Both the position numbers and the translations under genes were made by a program. The notes below the pieces were generated by a model. That model did no database searches. It was not told the origin of the DNA and worked only from the letters and a program-made list of their open reading frames with translations. 64,000 nt of DNA from Bradyrhizobium sp. BR13661 (lineage in GTDB: Bacteria; Pseudomonadota; Alphaproteobacteria; Rhizobiales; Xanthobacteraceae): assembly GCF_029892425.1 (NCBI RefSeq), contig NZ_JARXWB010000025.1, positions 1 to 64,000 of the forward strand, written 5' to 3'. Position 1 is the stretch's first letter, and each line of letters opens with the position of its first letter. Below, piece by piece: positions 33,537 to 42,485 of the stretch.

Positions 33537-34364
33537 TCAGCCGCGCAAAACCTTGGCCGCGCGGCGATAATCGGTCGGCGCCATACCGACATTGGCGGCG
33601 AAGAAACGGGTGAAACCGCTCTGCGAGGAGAAGCCGAGATCGAAGCCGATATCGGCAATCGGTGCCTCGCTCGCCACCAATGCTTCCAGAGCCTGTTCCA
33701 TCATCAGGGTGTTGAGATAGAGATGAGGCGTGACACCGGTCTGGGTGCGGAACAGCCGGTAGAAATGCGGTCGCGACAAGCCGGACTCGCGCGCGATGGT
33801 ATCGAGCTCGATCTCCGCGCCCGGGCTCTCCGACATCATCTTGATGCACTTGCGAACACGAAAATCGGTGACCGAGCCATTCGCGCGTGGATCGCGCGCA
33901 GTCTCCGCCTGCTGCCAGCTTTCGTCGTAGCAGATGTCGATCAGTCGCCTCAGCTCGGCATCAAGGCTCTTGAGCGAAGGTGCGCCGCACACGAGGGCGG
34001 CCGCGTGCCTGATGTGCTTGTCCAGCGCAATCGACCGTGCGAATTGGGTACGGCCGAAGCGCAGGCGGTCGGCACCGGGTGCATCGGGCGCAAACCATTC
34101 CGCATTGACATAGAGTACGAAGAAAACGGCACCGACATCGAGATCTGAGGGGAGGAAATTATGCGGCTCCCATGGATTGACCGCGACCACGGAGCCTTCG
34201 GTGAGCTCGTAACGTCCATCGTTGACGTCGATGCATGCCGAACGCCCGCCGACATGGAAGATCAAATGACCTTCGCGATGCGCGTGGATATTGAAGGGGC
34301 GGTTCAACTGATAGACCGTCGCCCGGCCGAAGCGGCCGTGGAAGACGGCGAGCGCCCGGCTCAT
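33537..34364 (-). CDS. AraC family regulator with cupin sensor domain
   Basis: The 275-residue protein has an N-terminal cupin-like AraC-binding domain (HAHREGHLIFHVGG, GSVVAVNPWEPHNF, about 15-100) and a C-terminal HTH pair (about 170-270: LDTIARESGLSRPHFYRLFR and IADIGFDLGFSSQSGFTRFF). ATG 34364 follows GGGAGG. It lies between the binding-protein gene and livH on the same strand, so it is the natural candidate to control the hydroxylase operon in response to the imported compound. Confidence 0.92.
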   Translation of the reverse strand: MSRALAVFHGRFGRATVYQLNRPFNIHAHREGHLIFHVGGRSACIDVNDGRYELTEGSVVAVNPWEPHNFLPSDLDVGAVFFVLYVNAEWFAPDAPGADRLRFGRTQFARSIALDKHIRHAAALVCGAPSLKSLDAELRRLIDICYDESWQQAETARDPRANGSVTDFRVRKCIKMMSESPGAEIELDTIARESGLSRPHFYRLFRTQTGVTPHLYLNTLMMEQALEALVASEAPIADIGFDLGFSSQSGFTRFFAANVGMAPTDYRRAAKVLRG

Positions 34365-34414
34365 GCCTTCCCTCCCAGTAGCTTTTGTCTTTTTTGTAGC
34401 GTTCAACAACCGAG

Positions 34415-34458
34415 GAGAGAATGCAAGGGCGCACGTGTCGCGCCTTTGCAATTCTCTC
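34415..34458 (-). terminator. Long hairpin between binding-protein and araC genes
   Basis: An inverted repeat of 18-19 bases per arm (34415-34432 and 34440-34458, one bulge and one mismatch) with a seven-base loop lies 35 bases past the binding-protein stop codon. No T-tract follows directly on the minus strand; a T-poor stretch separates it from a run of A/T further on. It may stop most transcripts or protect the 3' end of the abundant binding-protein mRNA, letting only some transcription reach araC and the transporter genes. Confidence 0.6.
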
Positions 34459-34492
34459 CCCGGTCAGTCATCACGTCGCTGATGCGACTACG

Positions 34493-35743
34493 TCAGTACT
34501 TCTTACATTCCGGTACTGTACGGCTTGGCAAACCGATCTTGGCGAACACCGCAGGGTCGTAACCCAGCGTCTGGTTGACGTTCGGGATCACCTTCACGAC
34601 CTTCGAGAACAGCGCGCCCTTGCCATCGTCGACGACTTCGGTGACGAAGTTGGTGCCGATCGCCTGGCGGTTGGCGTCGAGCTTGATCTTGCCGTTGGGT
34701 GCATCGAGCTCGATCTTCGCCAGCGCGGCCTTGTACTTGGACTGGTTGTCGCTGAGATCGCCGTTGACCTGTCGCAGCGCCAGGATCAGCGCCATGGTCG
34801 AGCCGTAATAATTGGTGGCGAGCAACGAGGGGCTCGGGAAGCGCTTGGCCGGCGGGAAAGCATCCTGATAGTCCTTCACGAACTTCTGCCAACCCGGGTC
34901 CTCCCAGGTGTCGGCCTGGCCACTCGCGGCCAGCGTGCCGACCAGCGCGTTCTTGGCATTGCCCTTGGACGACAGGATGGTCTGGTCGATCATGATCGAG
35001 CCGCCCATCAGATGCGCCTTGCCGCCGGCCTGCTGGTACTGGTTGAGGAAGTTGACGGCATCCGCGCCGCCAAGGCCGAGATAGATCGCGTCGACATCGT
35101 CGGGCAGGGCAGCGATCACCGAGGCGAAGTCCTTGGTGCCGAGTGGCACCCATTGCCGGTTGGTGACCTGTCCGCCGGCACCGCAGAATTCGAGCACGAG
35201 GCCGAACACCTGGGTATAGATGAAGGAGTAGTCCTCTCCGACGGTCGCGATCTTGCGATACTTCTTCTCCTCATAGGCGTATTTGCCGAGGCCCACCTGC
35301 CACTGCGCGCCGTCCATGTTGTAGCGGAAGAAGTTCGGGGCCGGATCGACATAGGTCGTTTCCTGCGCGCCGGAGGCTGCGTTGATGAAGGTCAGCTCCG
35401 GATGGGTCTTGGCAAAGTTCTTGACCGCGATGCCCTCGTCGCCGGACAGCGGCGACAGCAGGATCTGTACCTTGTCCTGCTCGATCAGCTTTCGCACGGC
35501 GCGGACGGCAGAATCAGGTGTCGCGTCGGTCGATGCGATGATGAATTCGAGTTCCTTGTCGCCGACCTTCTTGCCGAGCACATTGAGCGCGGTCTGATGG
35601 CCGCGGATGCCATCCTCGCCGAGCACGGTGTAGGTGCCTTCGAGCGTCGCGGTGACGCCGACCTTGATCTTCTCCTGCGCGAAGGCGGTGCCCGACAATA
35701 ACAGGCTGCTCAACGCGATCAGTCCTAGACTGCCTTTCAACAT
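34493..35743 (-). CDS. ABC transporter substrate-binding protein, LivJ/HAAT type
   Basis: The 416-residue protein has a clear signal peptide (MLKGSLGLIALSSLLLSGTAFA, cut before QEK) and a type I periplasmic-binding fold (KVGVTATLEGTYTVLGEDGIRG, then ASTDATPDSAVRAVRKLIEQDKV, ATNYYGSTMALILAL). It binds the substrate for the LivHMGF importer encoded downstream. ATG 35743 has GGGAGGAG in front; the long upstream frame lacks leader features. The 256-base gap to the amidase stop holds its promoter and no gene that I can support. Confidence 0.92.
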   Translation of the reverse strand: MLKGSLGLIALSSLLLSGTAFAQEKIKVGVTATLEGTYTVLGEDGIRGHQTALNVLGKKVGDKELEFIIASTDATPDSAVRAVRKLIEQDKVQILLSPLSGDEGIAVKNFAKTHPELTFINAASGAQETTYVDPAPNFFRYNMDGAQWQVGLGKYAYEEKKYRKIATVGEDYSFIYTQVFGLVLEFCGAGGQVTNRQWVPLGTKDFASVIAALPDDVDAIYLGLGGADAVNFLNQYQQAGGKAHLMGGSIMIDQTILSSKGNAKNALVGTLAASGQADTWEDPGWQKFVKDYQDAFPPAKRFPSPSLLATNYYGSTMALILALRQVNGDLSDNQSKYKAALAKIELDAPNGKIKLDANRQAIGTNFVTEVVDDGKGALFSKVVKVIPNVNQTLGYDPAVFAKIGLPSRTVPECKKY

Positions 35744-35999
35744 TGCTCTCCTCCCTGGGTCGTCCTTGTCGCTGTTTTTCACCGCAGCCTCGCGCGTCCG
35801 CCGCACGATGCGGCGCTTTTGCAAGAACGACGGCGTCTTGGGATGAAAGCTAACCGAACTCGGATGCAGCGCACGCGTCGCGGCCGTGTGCCGCTTAACA
35901 GGCAGTCTCATTTTGAATGTTGCGTCGCAAATCGTTCCGCGGTGCAATAGGCGCGATCGTCGCGGGAGAGTTGAAGCGCGCGCGGAATGGGAGCTGGGC

Positions 36000-37370
36000 T
36001 TACCCGGATCGCAACATCGCCTCGATCTGCTGCGCGGCGCGCAACAATGTTCGATCCTGTCCGCGTCGGGCGATCAGTTGCAGGCCGAAAGGCAGTCCGA
36101 CCGCATCGTGACCGCAAGGAATCGAGATCGCCGGCAGGCGGGCGTGATTGACGAACGGCGTGAACACGGCGTGCCCACGGGGGCTCGCTGGCCGACCGCC
36201 GATCATGTCTGGCCCGAGCTGAGTGAGCGGCCACGCGACGCAGGGCACCGTCGGGGTCAGCAGCAGGTCGATTTCAGTGAAGAAGGCCGCAAACGCGTGA
36301 GCGATCGTCGCGCTTGCAACCAGCGCACCACGAACGTCGGTGCCCGACCAAGCGAGCCCGCGTTCGATCTGCCTGGCAATGTCAGGATCGAAGACGGCCG
36401 GATCCCTGCGAAAAGCATCGCCATAGAGCGCAGCAAGGCCCGCGTGTTGAAGCGGCATGATGGCGTCTTCCGTCGCGCCCGCGGGCCAGACGGGGTCGCG
36501 TTGTGCGATACGCAAGCCTCCAGCTGCGAGACGCGCAATGACGGACGTGAGCCCATTCGCGACGACCTCGTCCACTTCGACGTTGAGCCCGAGACGTGGA
36601 GAGAACGCGATGCGCAGGTCGCCGAGATCGTTGGCGGCGCCCGCGACGTCAGCGGAATCCGGATCACGCGGATCGACGCCGGCCATGGTCTCAAATGCCA
36701 GCGTGATATCGGTGACGTCCGCGGCAATCGGCGCGATGACAGAGAGACCGAAGAAGGGTTCGGCAAAACCGGGACCATAGGGGATCGCGCCGTAAGACGG
36801 CTTGAAGCCGACGACCCCGACATGAGCGGGCGGCCTGCGGCTCGAGCCACCGGCGTCGGTGCCGATCGCGAGCGGGACGAGGCCGGCCGCGACGGCAACC
36901 GCTGGTCCGCCCGACGAGCCGCCGGGCGTCAGCGTGGGATTTTGCGGATGTCGTGTCGGCCCGTAGAGCTGCGAGGTGGTGACGCCCTTGCTGGCGAACT
37001 CGGATGAGGCGCCGATGCCGACAACGACCGCGCCAGCCTGCCGCAGCCGCGCGATCGCTATCGCGTCTTGCGGGGCGATGAAATCGGCGAACAAGCGCGA
37101 GCCCTGGGTCACGCGCCAGCCACCGACCCAGATATTGTCCTTCACGACGATGGGCACGCCGGCCAGCGGCATGATCTCGCCGCCACGTACGCGATTGTCG
37201 ACAGCAGCAGCATCGGCAAACGTGCGTGCGGGATCAATCGTGACGACCGCATTAAGGGCTCTTGCATCCTCAATGCGCGCGAGTGCGGCCTGCGCGGTCT
37301 CGACAGCGCTGGTCCGTCCGGTGCCGACATCGGCCGCGATCTCGCGCGCACCATTTTTCCGCTTTGTCAT
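36000..37370 (-). CDS. Amidase signature family hydrolase
   Basis: The 456-residue protein keeps the Ser-cisSer-Lys elements: Lys in VPIVVKDNI near 77, GGSSGGPAVAVAAG near 150 and GTDAGGSSRR near 172, where the nucleophilic Ser follows Gly-Gly. It hydrolyses an amide to acid and ammonia; the substrate cannot be inferred. It is divergent from the 5-hydroxyisourate hydrolase gene (66 bases) and lies upstream of the LivJ-type binding-protein gene on the same strand. It may thus belong to nitrogen-compound use with either neighbour. Confidence 0.9.
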   Translation of the reverse strand: MTKRKNGAREIAADVGTGRTSAVETAQAALARIEDARALNAVVTIDPARTFADAAAVDNRVRGGEIMPLAGVPIVVKDNIWVGGWRVTQGSRLFADFIAPQDAIAIARLRQAGAVVVGIGASSEFASKGVTTSQLYGPTRHPQNPTLTPGGSSGGPAVAVAAGLVPLAIGTDAGGSSRRPPAHVGVVGFKPSYGAIPYGPGFAEPFFGLSVIAPIAADVTDITLAFETMAGVDPRDPDSADVAGAANDLGDLRIAFSPRLGLNVEVDEVVANGLTSVIARLAAGGLRIAQRDPVWPAGATEDAIMPLQHAGLAALYGDAFRRDPAVFDPDIARQIERGLAWSGTDVRGALVASATIAHAFAAFFTEIDLLLTPTVPCVAWPLTQLGPDMIGGRPASPRGHAVFTPFVNHARLPAISIPCGHDAVGLPFGLQLIARRGQDRTLLRAAQQIEAMLRSG

Positions 37371-37435
37371 GGCCTCCCCAGACCGAACGGCCGTGTTTGC
37401 GTGTATAATGGCGCAGCGCTCACAGGAGGAACACG

Positions 37436-37771
37436 GTGGCAGGCGGTATTTCCATTCACGCGGTCGATGTGGCGAGCGGACACCCGGCGCAGGGGCTGCG
37501 CGTCGAGATCTGGCGGATCGACCCGGACTCGCGGCGCATTGCCGACGGACGGCTCGGCGCTAATGGCGTGCTTGACCATCCCGTCGCGCAAGGCGCGGAC
37601 GTGACGGCGGGCGAGTACGAGGTTCTGTTTCATCTCGGCGAGTTCTTCGGCGACAGCAACGGCTTTCTGACCGTCACGCCGTTCCGCTTCCGCATCCACA
37701 ATATCGACGAGCATTTTCATCTGCCGCTAAAGTTCACGCGCTGGGGCTATTCGCTGTTCCGCGGCGCCTGA
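37436..37771 (+). CDS. uraH: 5-hydroxyisourate hydrolase (transthyretin-like)
   Basis: The 111-residue protein matches the family in length and in its signature: ISIHAVDVASGHPAQGL at the start and FRIHNIDEHFHLPLKFTRWGYS near the end. It opens 5-hydroxyisourate, the first product of urate oxidation, on the way to allantoin. The C-terminal tetrapeptide, usually YRGS, is FRGA here. The start is GTG 37436 with AGGAGG at 37423-37428. No urate oxidase or OHCU decarboxylase gene is in the window. It ends one base before the convergent permease stop. Confidence 0.92.
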   Translation: MAGGISIHAVDVASGHPAQGLRVEIWRIDPDSRRIADGRLGANGVLDHPVAQGADVTAGEYEVLFHLGEFFGDSNGFLTVTPFRFRIHNIDEHFHLPLKFTRWGYSLFRGA

Positions 37772-38587
37772 TCAGTTCGTCAGTCGCCGCGACAGGCCTG
37801 TGATGCGTTCCATGACCGCAACCAGCACGACCGTCGCAATGATCAGCACGCTCGACAGCGCGGCGATGGTGACGTCGAGTTTGCCCTCGAGGTCCTGCCA
37901 CATCCGGATCGGCAGCATGTCGGTTGCGGCATCGCGCAGGAATAGCGAGACCGGTACGTTGTCGAAGGACGACATGAAGGCAATGAAGGCCCCGGCAATG
38001 ATGCCGGGCCGGATCAGCGGCAGCACGATGCGGCGAAATGTATAGAGCCGGCTCGCGCCGAGTACCGCCGAGCTTTCCAGGAGCGTCGGCTCCAGCTGGG
38101 CCAGCGCCGCCACCGTGTTGCGTACGACATAGGGTACGCAGACCACGGTGTGGCCGATCACCAGCGTCAGCGGCGACACCGGTAGCCCGACCAGCGAGAA
38201 CAGCATCAGCGCAGCCAGACCGAACGCTAGCGCCGGTAGCACTAGCGGCGACATGAAGAGGGAATCGAGCAGCCGGGCCGACAGCTTCTGTGATCGTGAG
38301 ATCGCGAGTGCGGCCGCAACGCCGAACAGGACAGAAAGGCCCGTCGCCCACAGCGCGACGATCAGGCTGTTCTTGGCCGCGAAGTGCAGCTGCCAGGCAT
38401 CCCAGAGCTCGGCGTACCAGCGCAGCGAATAGCCGGGCGGGGGGAATCTCAGCGAGAAGCCGCTGGTGAAGGAGACGATCAGCACAACCAGCGACGGTGC
38501 AATGATGATGATCAGCGCGATGATCGCGATGACCGTCATGACGAACTCGAAGCTGATCGCTTCGAGAGTGCGCTTGCGCCCGCTCAT
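37772..38587 (-). CDS. ABC transporter permease, PotC/spermidine-type
   Basis: The 271-residue membrane protein has six predicted helices and the EAA-type loop (ESSAVLGASRLYTFRRIVLPLIRPGI). It belongs to the polyamine/opine/thiamine-type permeases. ATG 38587 overlaps the stop of the partner permease by one base (TGATG), so the two are coupled; the longer frame upstream only shadows that gene. With 38587-39450 it forms the heterodimeric channel. Confidence 0.92.
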   Translation of the reverse strand: MSGRKRTLEAISFEFVMTVIAIIALIIIIAPSLVVLIVSFTSGFSLRFPPPGYSLRWYAELWDAWQLHFAAKNSLIVALWATGLSVLFGVAAALAISRSQKLSARLLDSLFMSPLVLPALAFGLAALMLFSLVGLPVSPLTLVIGHTVVCVPYVVRNTVAALAQLEPTLLESSAVLGASRLYTFRRIVLPLIRPGIIAGAFIAFMSSFDNVPVSLFLRDAATDMLPIRMWQDLEGKLDVTIAALSSVLIIATVVLVAVMERITGLSRRLTN

Positions 38588-39450
38588 CACGCGCCTCCAT
38601 AGCCGCGCGACAGGCGGCCGAGCGTGGTGAAGACGGAGACGACTGCGAGCACGGCAAGCAGGAAGATGATCGAGATCGCCGCCGCGAACGGCCAGTTTTG
38701 CAGCGTCGAGGCCTGCTGGTAGAGATACATCGGCATGAACAGCATCTGGCCGCCGCCGACCAGCGATTGGGTGATGAAGGCCGTGATGGCAGCAGCATAG
38801 GTCAGCGTGCATCCCGCGATCACGCCAGGCAGCGACAGCGGCAGCACGATCCTGAAGAAGGTGCGCCAGCTTCCGGCTCCGAGCGAGCAGGAAGCATCGT
38901 CGAGATTGGGATCGATGCGGCCGAGCGCGGTGATCAACGGCAGCGTCATCAGCGGCATTTGCACCTGTGCCAGAGCGATCACCACCCCGAACTGGGTGTA
39001 GAGCAGCTTGAGCGGCGTATTGATGATCCCGAGGGATTGCAGTGTCGCGTTGATGATGCCCTGGCGTCCCAAAATGACGATCCAGGCGAAGGTGCGCACC
39101 ACGACGCTAGTCAGGAGCGGCAGCAGCACGATCAGGATAATGACAGTTTGCAGCCGTGGTCCAACCCGCTGGTAGAGCCAGGCGATGGGAAAGCCGAGCA
39201 CAAGGCAGACGGCCGTTACTTCGGCTCCCAGCAATAGCGTCGAGCCGAGCACGCCGAGGCTGAAGGGATCGGTGAGGAAGTGAATGTACTGGCCGAGCCC
39301 CCAATGGAGCGCGGCCGTGTCGTTGTGGAGCGAGAGCCAGAGTAATTGCAGCAGCGGCGCCACGAAGAAGACCAGGAAGAACAGCGCCAGCGGCGCTGCC
39401 AATCCCATCCCGTAGGAGGTGACGTCCCGCGTTGCCGGTGCCGCGCCCAT
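38587..39450 (-). CDS. ABC transporter permease, PotB/spermidine-type
   Basis: The 287-residue protein has about six membrane helices and an EAA-type loop (DASCSLGAGSWRTFFRIVLPLSLPGVIAG). It resembles PotB-like permeases of the polyamine/iron/opine importer group. It starts three bases after the binding-protein stop and is coupled to the next permease. The whole set (ATPase, binding protein, two permeases) is one operon read from about 43.3 kb toward 37.8 kb. Confidence 0.92.
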   Translation of the reverse strand: MGAAPATRDVTSYGMGLAAPLALFFLVFFVAPLLQLLWLSLHNDTAALHWGLGQYIHFLTDPFSLGVLGSTLLLGAEVTAVCLVLGFPIAWLYQRVGPRLQTVIILIVLLPLLTSVVVRTFAWIVILGRQGIINATLQSLGIINTPLKLLYTQFGVVIALAQVQMPLMTLPLITALGRIDPNLDDASCSLGAGSWRTFFRIVLPLSLPGVIAGCTLTYAAAITAFITQSLVGGGQMLFMPMYLYQQASTLQNWPFAAAISIIFLLAVLAVVSVFTTLGRLSRGYGGA

Positions 39451-39453
39451 CGC

Positions 39454-40500
39454 TTAGATCTTGATCTCGCGGTTGAAGCGCTCGATCCAGGCCGAGCGCT
39501 GCTCGTTGATCTTCTTCCAGTCCTGGAACACGAATTTCTGCTTCAGCTCCGCGGTGTCCTTGGCCAGCACGCGCGCGATCTCTCCGCCCATCGCCACCTT
39601 GGAATTGGTCGGCACGATCAAATAGGGCGGGTTCATCAGCGTGGTCTGCACTTCCGGGCTCAGCGATGCCTCGATCAGCTTGAAGGCGAGCTCGCGGTTC
39701 GGCGAGTTCTTGACGATGTGAATTGTGGTCTTGAAGGCGATGGCGCCTTCCTTCGGCGCCACGAACTCCACCGGCACGCCACGCGCTTTCAGGATCTGGA
39801 TCGCGTTGAAATTGCCGGGCGAGATGTCGATCTGGCCTTGCTGGAACAAGGTCGCGAGCGCGCCGGGATTGGCGGCGACCGCGGCGAGATTGGGTTTCAG
39901 CTCTTCAAGCGCCTTGAAGGCGGGATCGACATTGGCTTCCGATCCGCCGCGCATCTTCGCGATCTCGACCAGCCAGCCGGTGCCGAGCGTGGAGTTGAGG
40001 TTGGTGATGCCGACGCGGCCCTTGAACTCCGGCTTCCAAAGGTCAGCCCAGGAGGTCGGCGGCGTCTTGATGGCTTCGGGATTGTAGGTGAGGCCGACGA
40101 CCTGGAAGAACGGGGCAGGGCCCATCGGCTCCTGCGCCTCCGCGATCAGGTCCTTATAGTAGACGCTCTTGTCGACCGGATAGGGTTCGGCGAGATCCTG
40201 GCCGATCGCGACAAGGGCCGGGCCGGGATCGTGCAGCATGACGTCGATCGGCGGATTGGCCTTGGCGGCGTTCACCTTCGCAATCTGGTCGACCGATAGC
40301 ATCGGGTCGAGCACGATCGCTGCGTCCGCATTGGCTTTGCGAAATGCCGGCACCAGCACGGCCTTGTGCGCCTCCTCCCAGCTTCCGGTGAAGGTCGCAA
40401 ACACGAGCGGGCGGGCCTGGGCGTAGCTTAAGCCCGGAAACGCTTTCATGGCACCAAGGGTGAGTGCGGTCGTCATCAGGCTTCGGCGGTTAATGATCAT
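39454..40500 (-). CDS. ABC transporter substrate-binding protein, PotD-like
   Basis: The 348-residue protein has a signal peptide (to about Ala27: ...FPGLSYAQA) and a type II periplasmic-binding fold with blocks LVFATFTGSWEEAHK, YNPEAIKTPPTSWADLWKPEFKGRVGI and a closing region EQRSAWIERFNREI. This is the spermidine/putrescine-like group, which also binds other amines, amino-acid derivatives and opines. It lies between the ATPase and permease genes. The neighbouring racemase-like and ureide genes suggest an N-containing ligand. Confidence 0.92.
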   Translation of the reverse strand: MIINRRSLMTTALTLGAMKAFPGLSYAQARPLVFATFTGSWEEAHKAVLVPAFRKANADAAIVLDPMLSVDQIAKVNAAKANPPIDVMLHDPGPALVAIGQDLAEPYPVDKSVYYKDLIAEAQEPMGPAPFFQVVGLTYNPEAIKTPPTSWADLWKPEFKGRVGITNLNSTLGTGWLVEIAKMRGGSEANVDPAFKALEELKPNLAAVAANPGALATLFQQGQIDISPGNFNAIQILKARGVPVEFVAPKEGAIAFKTTIHIVKNSPNRELAFKLIEASLSPEVQTTLMNPPYLIVPTNSKVAMGGEIARVLAKDTAELKQKFVFQDWKKINEQRSAWIERFNREIKI

Positions 40501-40530
40501 GTCGAACTCCGTGTGGACAATGGACTGGAT

Positions 40531-41625
40531 CTAAAGTGTTGCGGGAAAGGCGTTGGCGAGTGACGGCGCGAGCGGCGCGAGGCGCACCGCGGCACCATTT
40601 TCCAGCGCGCGCGTTTCGCCGATGCGCGCCTGTGAGATCTTGACGCCGGAGCCGTCGGCGGTCGTCACCTCATGCACGACGGTCGCGCCCAGCGGCAGCG
40701 ACATGCCGACGACGCCGGCAAAGCCGGTCCCGTCGCCGACGAATTGAAGATGCTCGGGGCGGATGCAGACGGTGACACGGCCGCCTTCGCTGAGGGCGCC
40801 GCCCGCGGGCCGCGCGATGATCTCGGCGCCGGCATCGAGGCGAACCTTCGCTTCGGCCCTGTCGGCTGCGACCACAACGCCCGGCATGCGGTTGGTCGAG
40901 CCGACAAACGTGTTCACGAACAAGGTCTGCGGCCGGTCGTAGACGTCGGAGGGCGAGCCGAACTGCTCGAGCTTGCCATGGCTCAGCACGGCGACGCGGT
41001 CGGCCATCGACAGCGCTTCCTCCTGGTCGTGGGTCACGATCAGCGTGGTGATGCCGGAGACGCGCTGCAACCGCTTGACCTCGATCTGCATATCGAGCCG
41101 CAAATTCTTGTCGAGCGCGGCAAAGGGTTCGTCGAGCAGCAGGATCGAGGGCTTGATCGCCAGCGCACGGGCAAGCGCGACGCGCTGCTGTTGGCCGCCC
41201 GAGAGCTGCCGCGGCAGCCGCTCGGCCATGGCAGGTAATTGAACCAGCTCCAGCAAGCGCTGTGCCTCGCGCTGGCGCGTCACCCGGTCGATGCCACGGG
41301 CAGCGAGGCCGTAAGAGACGTTCTCGCTGATCGACAGATGCGGAAACAGCGCGTAGTTCTGAAACACGATGCCGACGGCGCGCTTGTTCGGTGGCAGCGC
41401 ATCGACGATGTCGTCGCCGATGATGATTCGTCCCTGGCTCTGGGCGATGAAGCCGGCGATGATGCGCAGCAGTGTCGTCTTGCCGCAGCCGGAAGGGCCG
41501 AGCAGGGCGATGATCTCGCCGCCCTTGATGTCGAGATTGATGTTCTCGACCGCGAGCGCGCCACTAGGATAACGATGGGTGATTGCGTCGACGACGAGCG
41601 AGCGTCCGCCTTGCGCTTCAACCAT
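40531..41625 (-). CDS. ABC transporter ATPase, PotA-like with TOBE domain
   Basis: The 364-residue protein has Walker A GPSGCGKT, Q-loop FQNYALFPHL, signature LSGGQQQRVALARAL, Walker B ILLLDEP, H-loop VTHDQEE and a C-terminal TOBE domain (about 280-360, IRPEHLQFVG). ATG 41625 follows AGGAGG; the upstream 28 residues of the longer frame are not family-like. It drives the PotB/PotC-like permeases encoded after it. Confidence 0.93.
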   Translation of the reverse strand: MVEAQGGRSLVVDAITHRYPSGALAVENINLDIKGGEIIALLGPSGCGKTTLLRIIAGFIAQSQGRIIIGDDIVDALPPNKRAVGIVFQNYALFPHLSISENVSYGLAARGIDRVTRQREAQRLLELVQLPAMAERLPRQLSGGQQQRVALARALAIKPSILLLDEPFAALDKNLRLDMQIEVKRLQRVSGITTLIVTHDQEEALSMADRVAVLSHGKLEQFGSPSDVYDRPQTLFVNTFVGSTNRMPGVVVAADRAEAKVRLDAGAEIIARPAGGALSEGGRVTVCIRPEHLQFVGDGTGFAGVVGMSLPLGATVVHEVTTADGSGVKISQARIGETRALENGAAVRLAPLAPSLANAFPATL

Positions 41626-41733
41626 GATGTTGCCTCCTGATCTGGCGATACCGAAAGCAAGTCCCGTGCCCTGAACTGCCGCCCACGCGATCGAAATTGG
41701 ATTGGGCATCTCGCATCGCCGGCCAAAGCTCCC

Positions 41734-42483
41734 CTAGCTGTCGCGATGTTCGAGCCGGGCGGCGAGCGCCCCGGCAAGGCCGATCGTCGGCTTGGCTGCG
41801 GGTCGGCGGAATGTACCCGCGGTTGCCTTGCGCAGGCGTAGCGCCACCAGCGCCTCGGCCTGCTTCACGGCAGCGACGACCTGATCGACCACAGGGACCG
41901 GGATCCGGTCAGCGACGCGTTCGGCAAGACCGGAGAGCGGCGCACCCGCAAAAATCAGGACGTCGGCCTCATCCTCGATGATCGCGCGCCGGGCAAGCTC
42001 GACGAGCACATCCTCCTTCTCGGTGCCGACCTCGGAGATTGCCTCGAACGGCGTGTCGAGCATGCGGATACCGGCACAGCGCTCCCGCAGGCCGTGATCG
42101 CGGACGCACTCCTCGTACCAGGGGCCAAGCGCTTGCGCGAAGGTGACGATGGCAAAACGGCGCCCGGCCATGCAGGCGGTCAGCATCGCAGCTTCGGCAA
42201 GGCCGATGACGGGAATGTCAAAGGTCTCGCGCGCGGCGAACAGGCCGGGATCGCCAAAGGCGGCGATGATCGCGGCATCGACCTTCCCGTGCTGCTCGGC
42301 CAGCAGTTCCAGCGCGATGGCGCCGCCGATCTGTGCCTCGGTGCGCGTGGAAATATAGGGCACGCCGCGCGTCGCGGTGCAGGGGACGATCTCGGTGCCG
42401 GGCGCGGCCGCGCGCAGTCCGACGCCGGTCATCAGGTCGGTAACCGCGGTGCTGGTGTTGGGGTTGAGCAGCAGCAGCTTCAT
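41734..42483 (-). CDS. Asp/Glu/hydantoin racemase-fold protein lacking both cysteines
   Basis: The 249-residue protein is recognisably of the hydantoin/allantoin racemase family: LLLNPNTS at the start, VPYISTRTEAQIGG, GDPGL near 77-81, and PVIGLAEAAM. The two catalytic Cys positions are changed: AAFGDPG has Ala75 where ACFGDPG is usual, and FAGAPLSG (about 178-185) replaces the usual LGCAGM. Two-base proton transfer by thiols is therefore impossible. It may act by another mechanism or bind its ligand only. It lies two bases after the GntR stop and before the PotA-like gene. Confidence 0.85.
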   Translation of the reverse strand: MKLLLLNPNTSTAVTDLMTGVGLRAAAPGTEIVPCTATRGVPYISTRTEAQIGGAIALELLAEQHGKVDAAIIAAFGDPGLFAARETFDIPVIGLAEAAMLTACMAGRRFAIVTFAQALGPWYEECVRDHGLRERCAGIRMLDTPFEAISEVGTEKEDVLVELARRAIIEDEADVLIFAGAPLSGLAERVADRIPVPVVDQVVAAVKQAEALVALRLRKATAGTFRRPAAKPTIGLAGALAARLEHRDS

Positions 42484-42485
42484 GG

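Noticed and set aside
35920..35930. TTGCGTCGCAA, a perfect short palindrome upstream of the LivJ-type gene
   Set aside because: Only 11 bases and about 180 bases from the start codon; such a palindrome is expected by chance in this amount of DNA.
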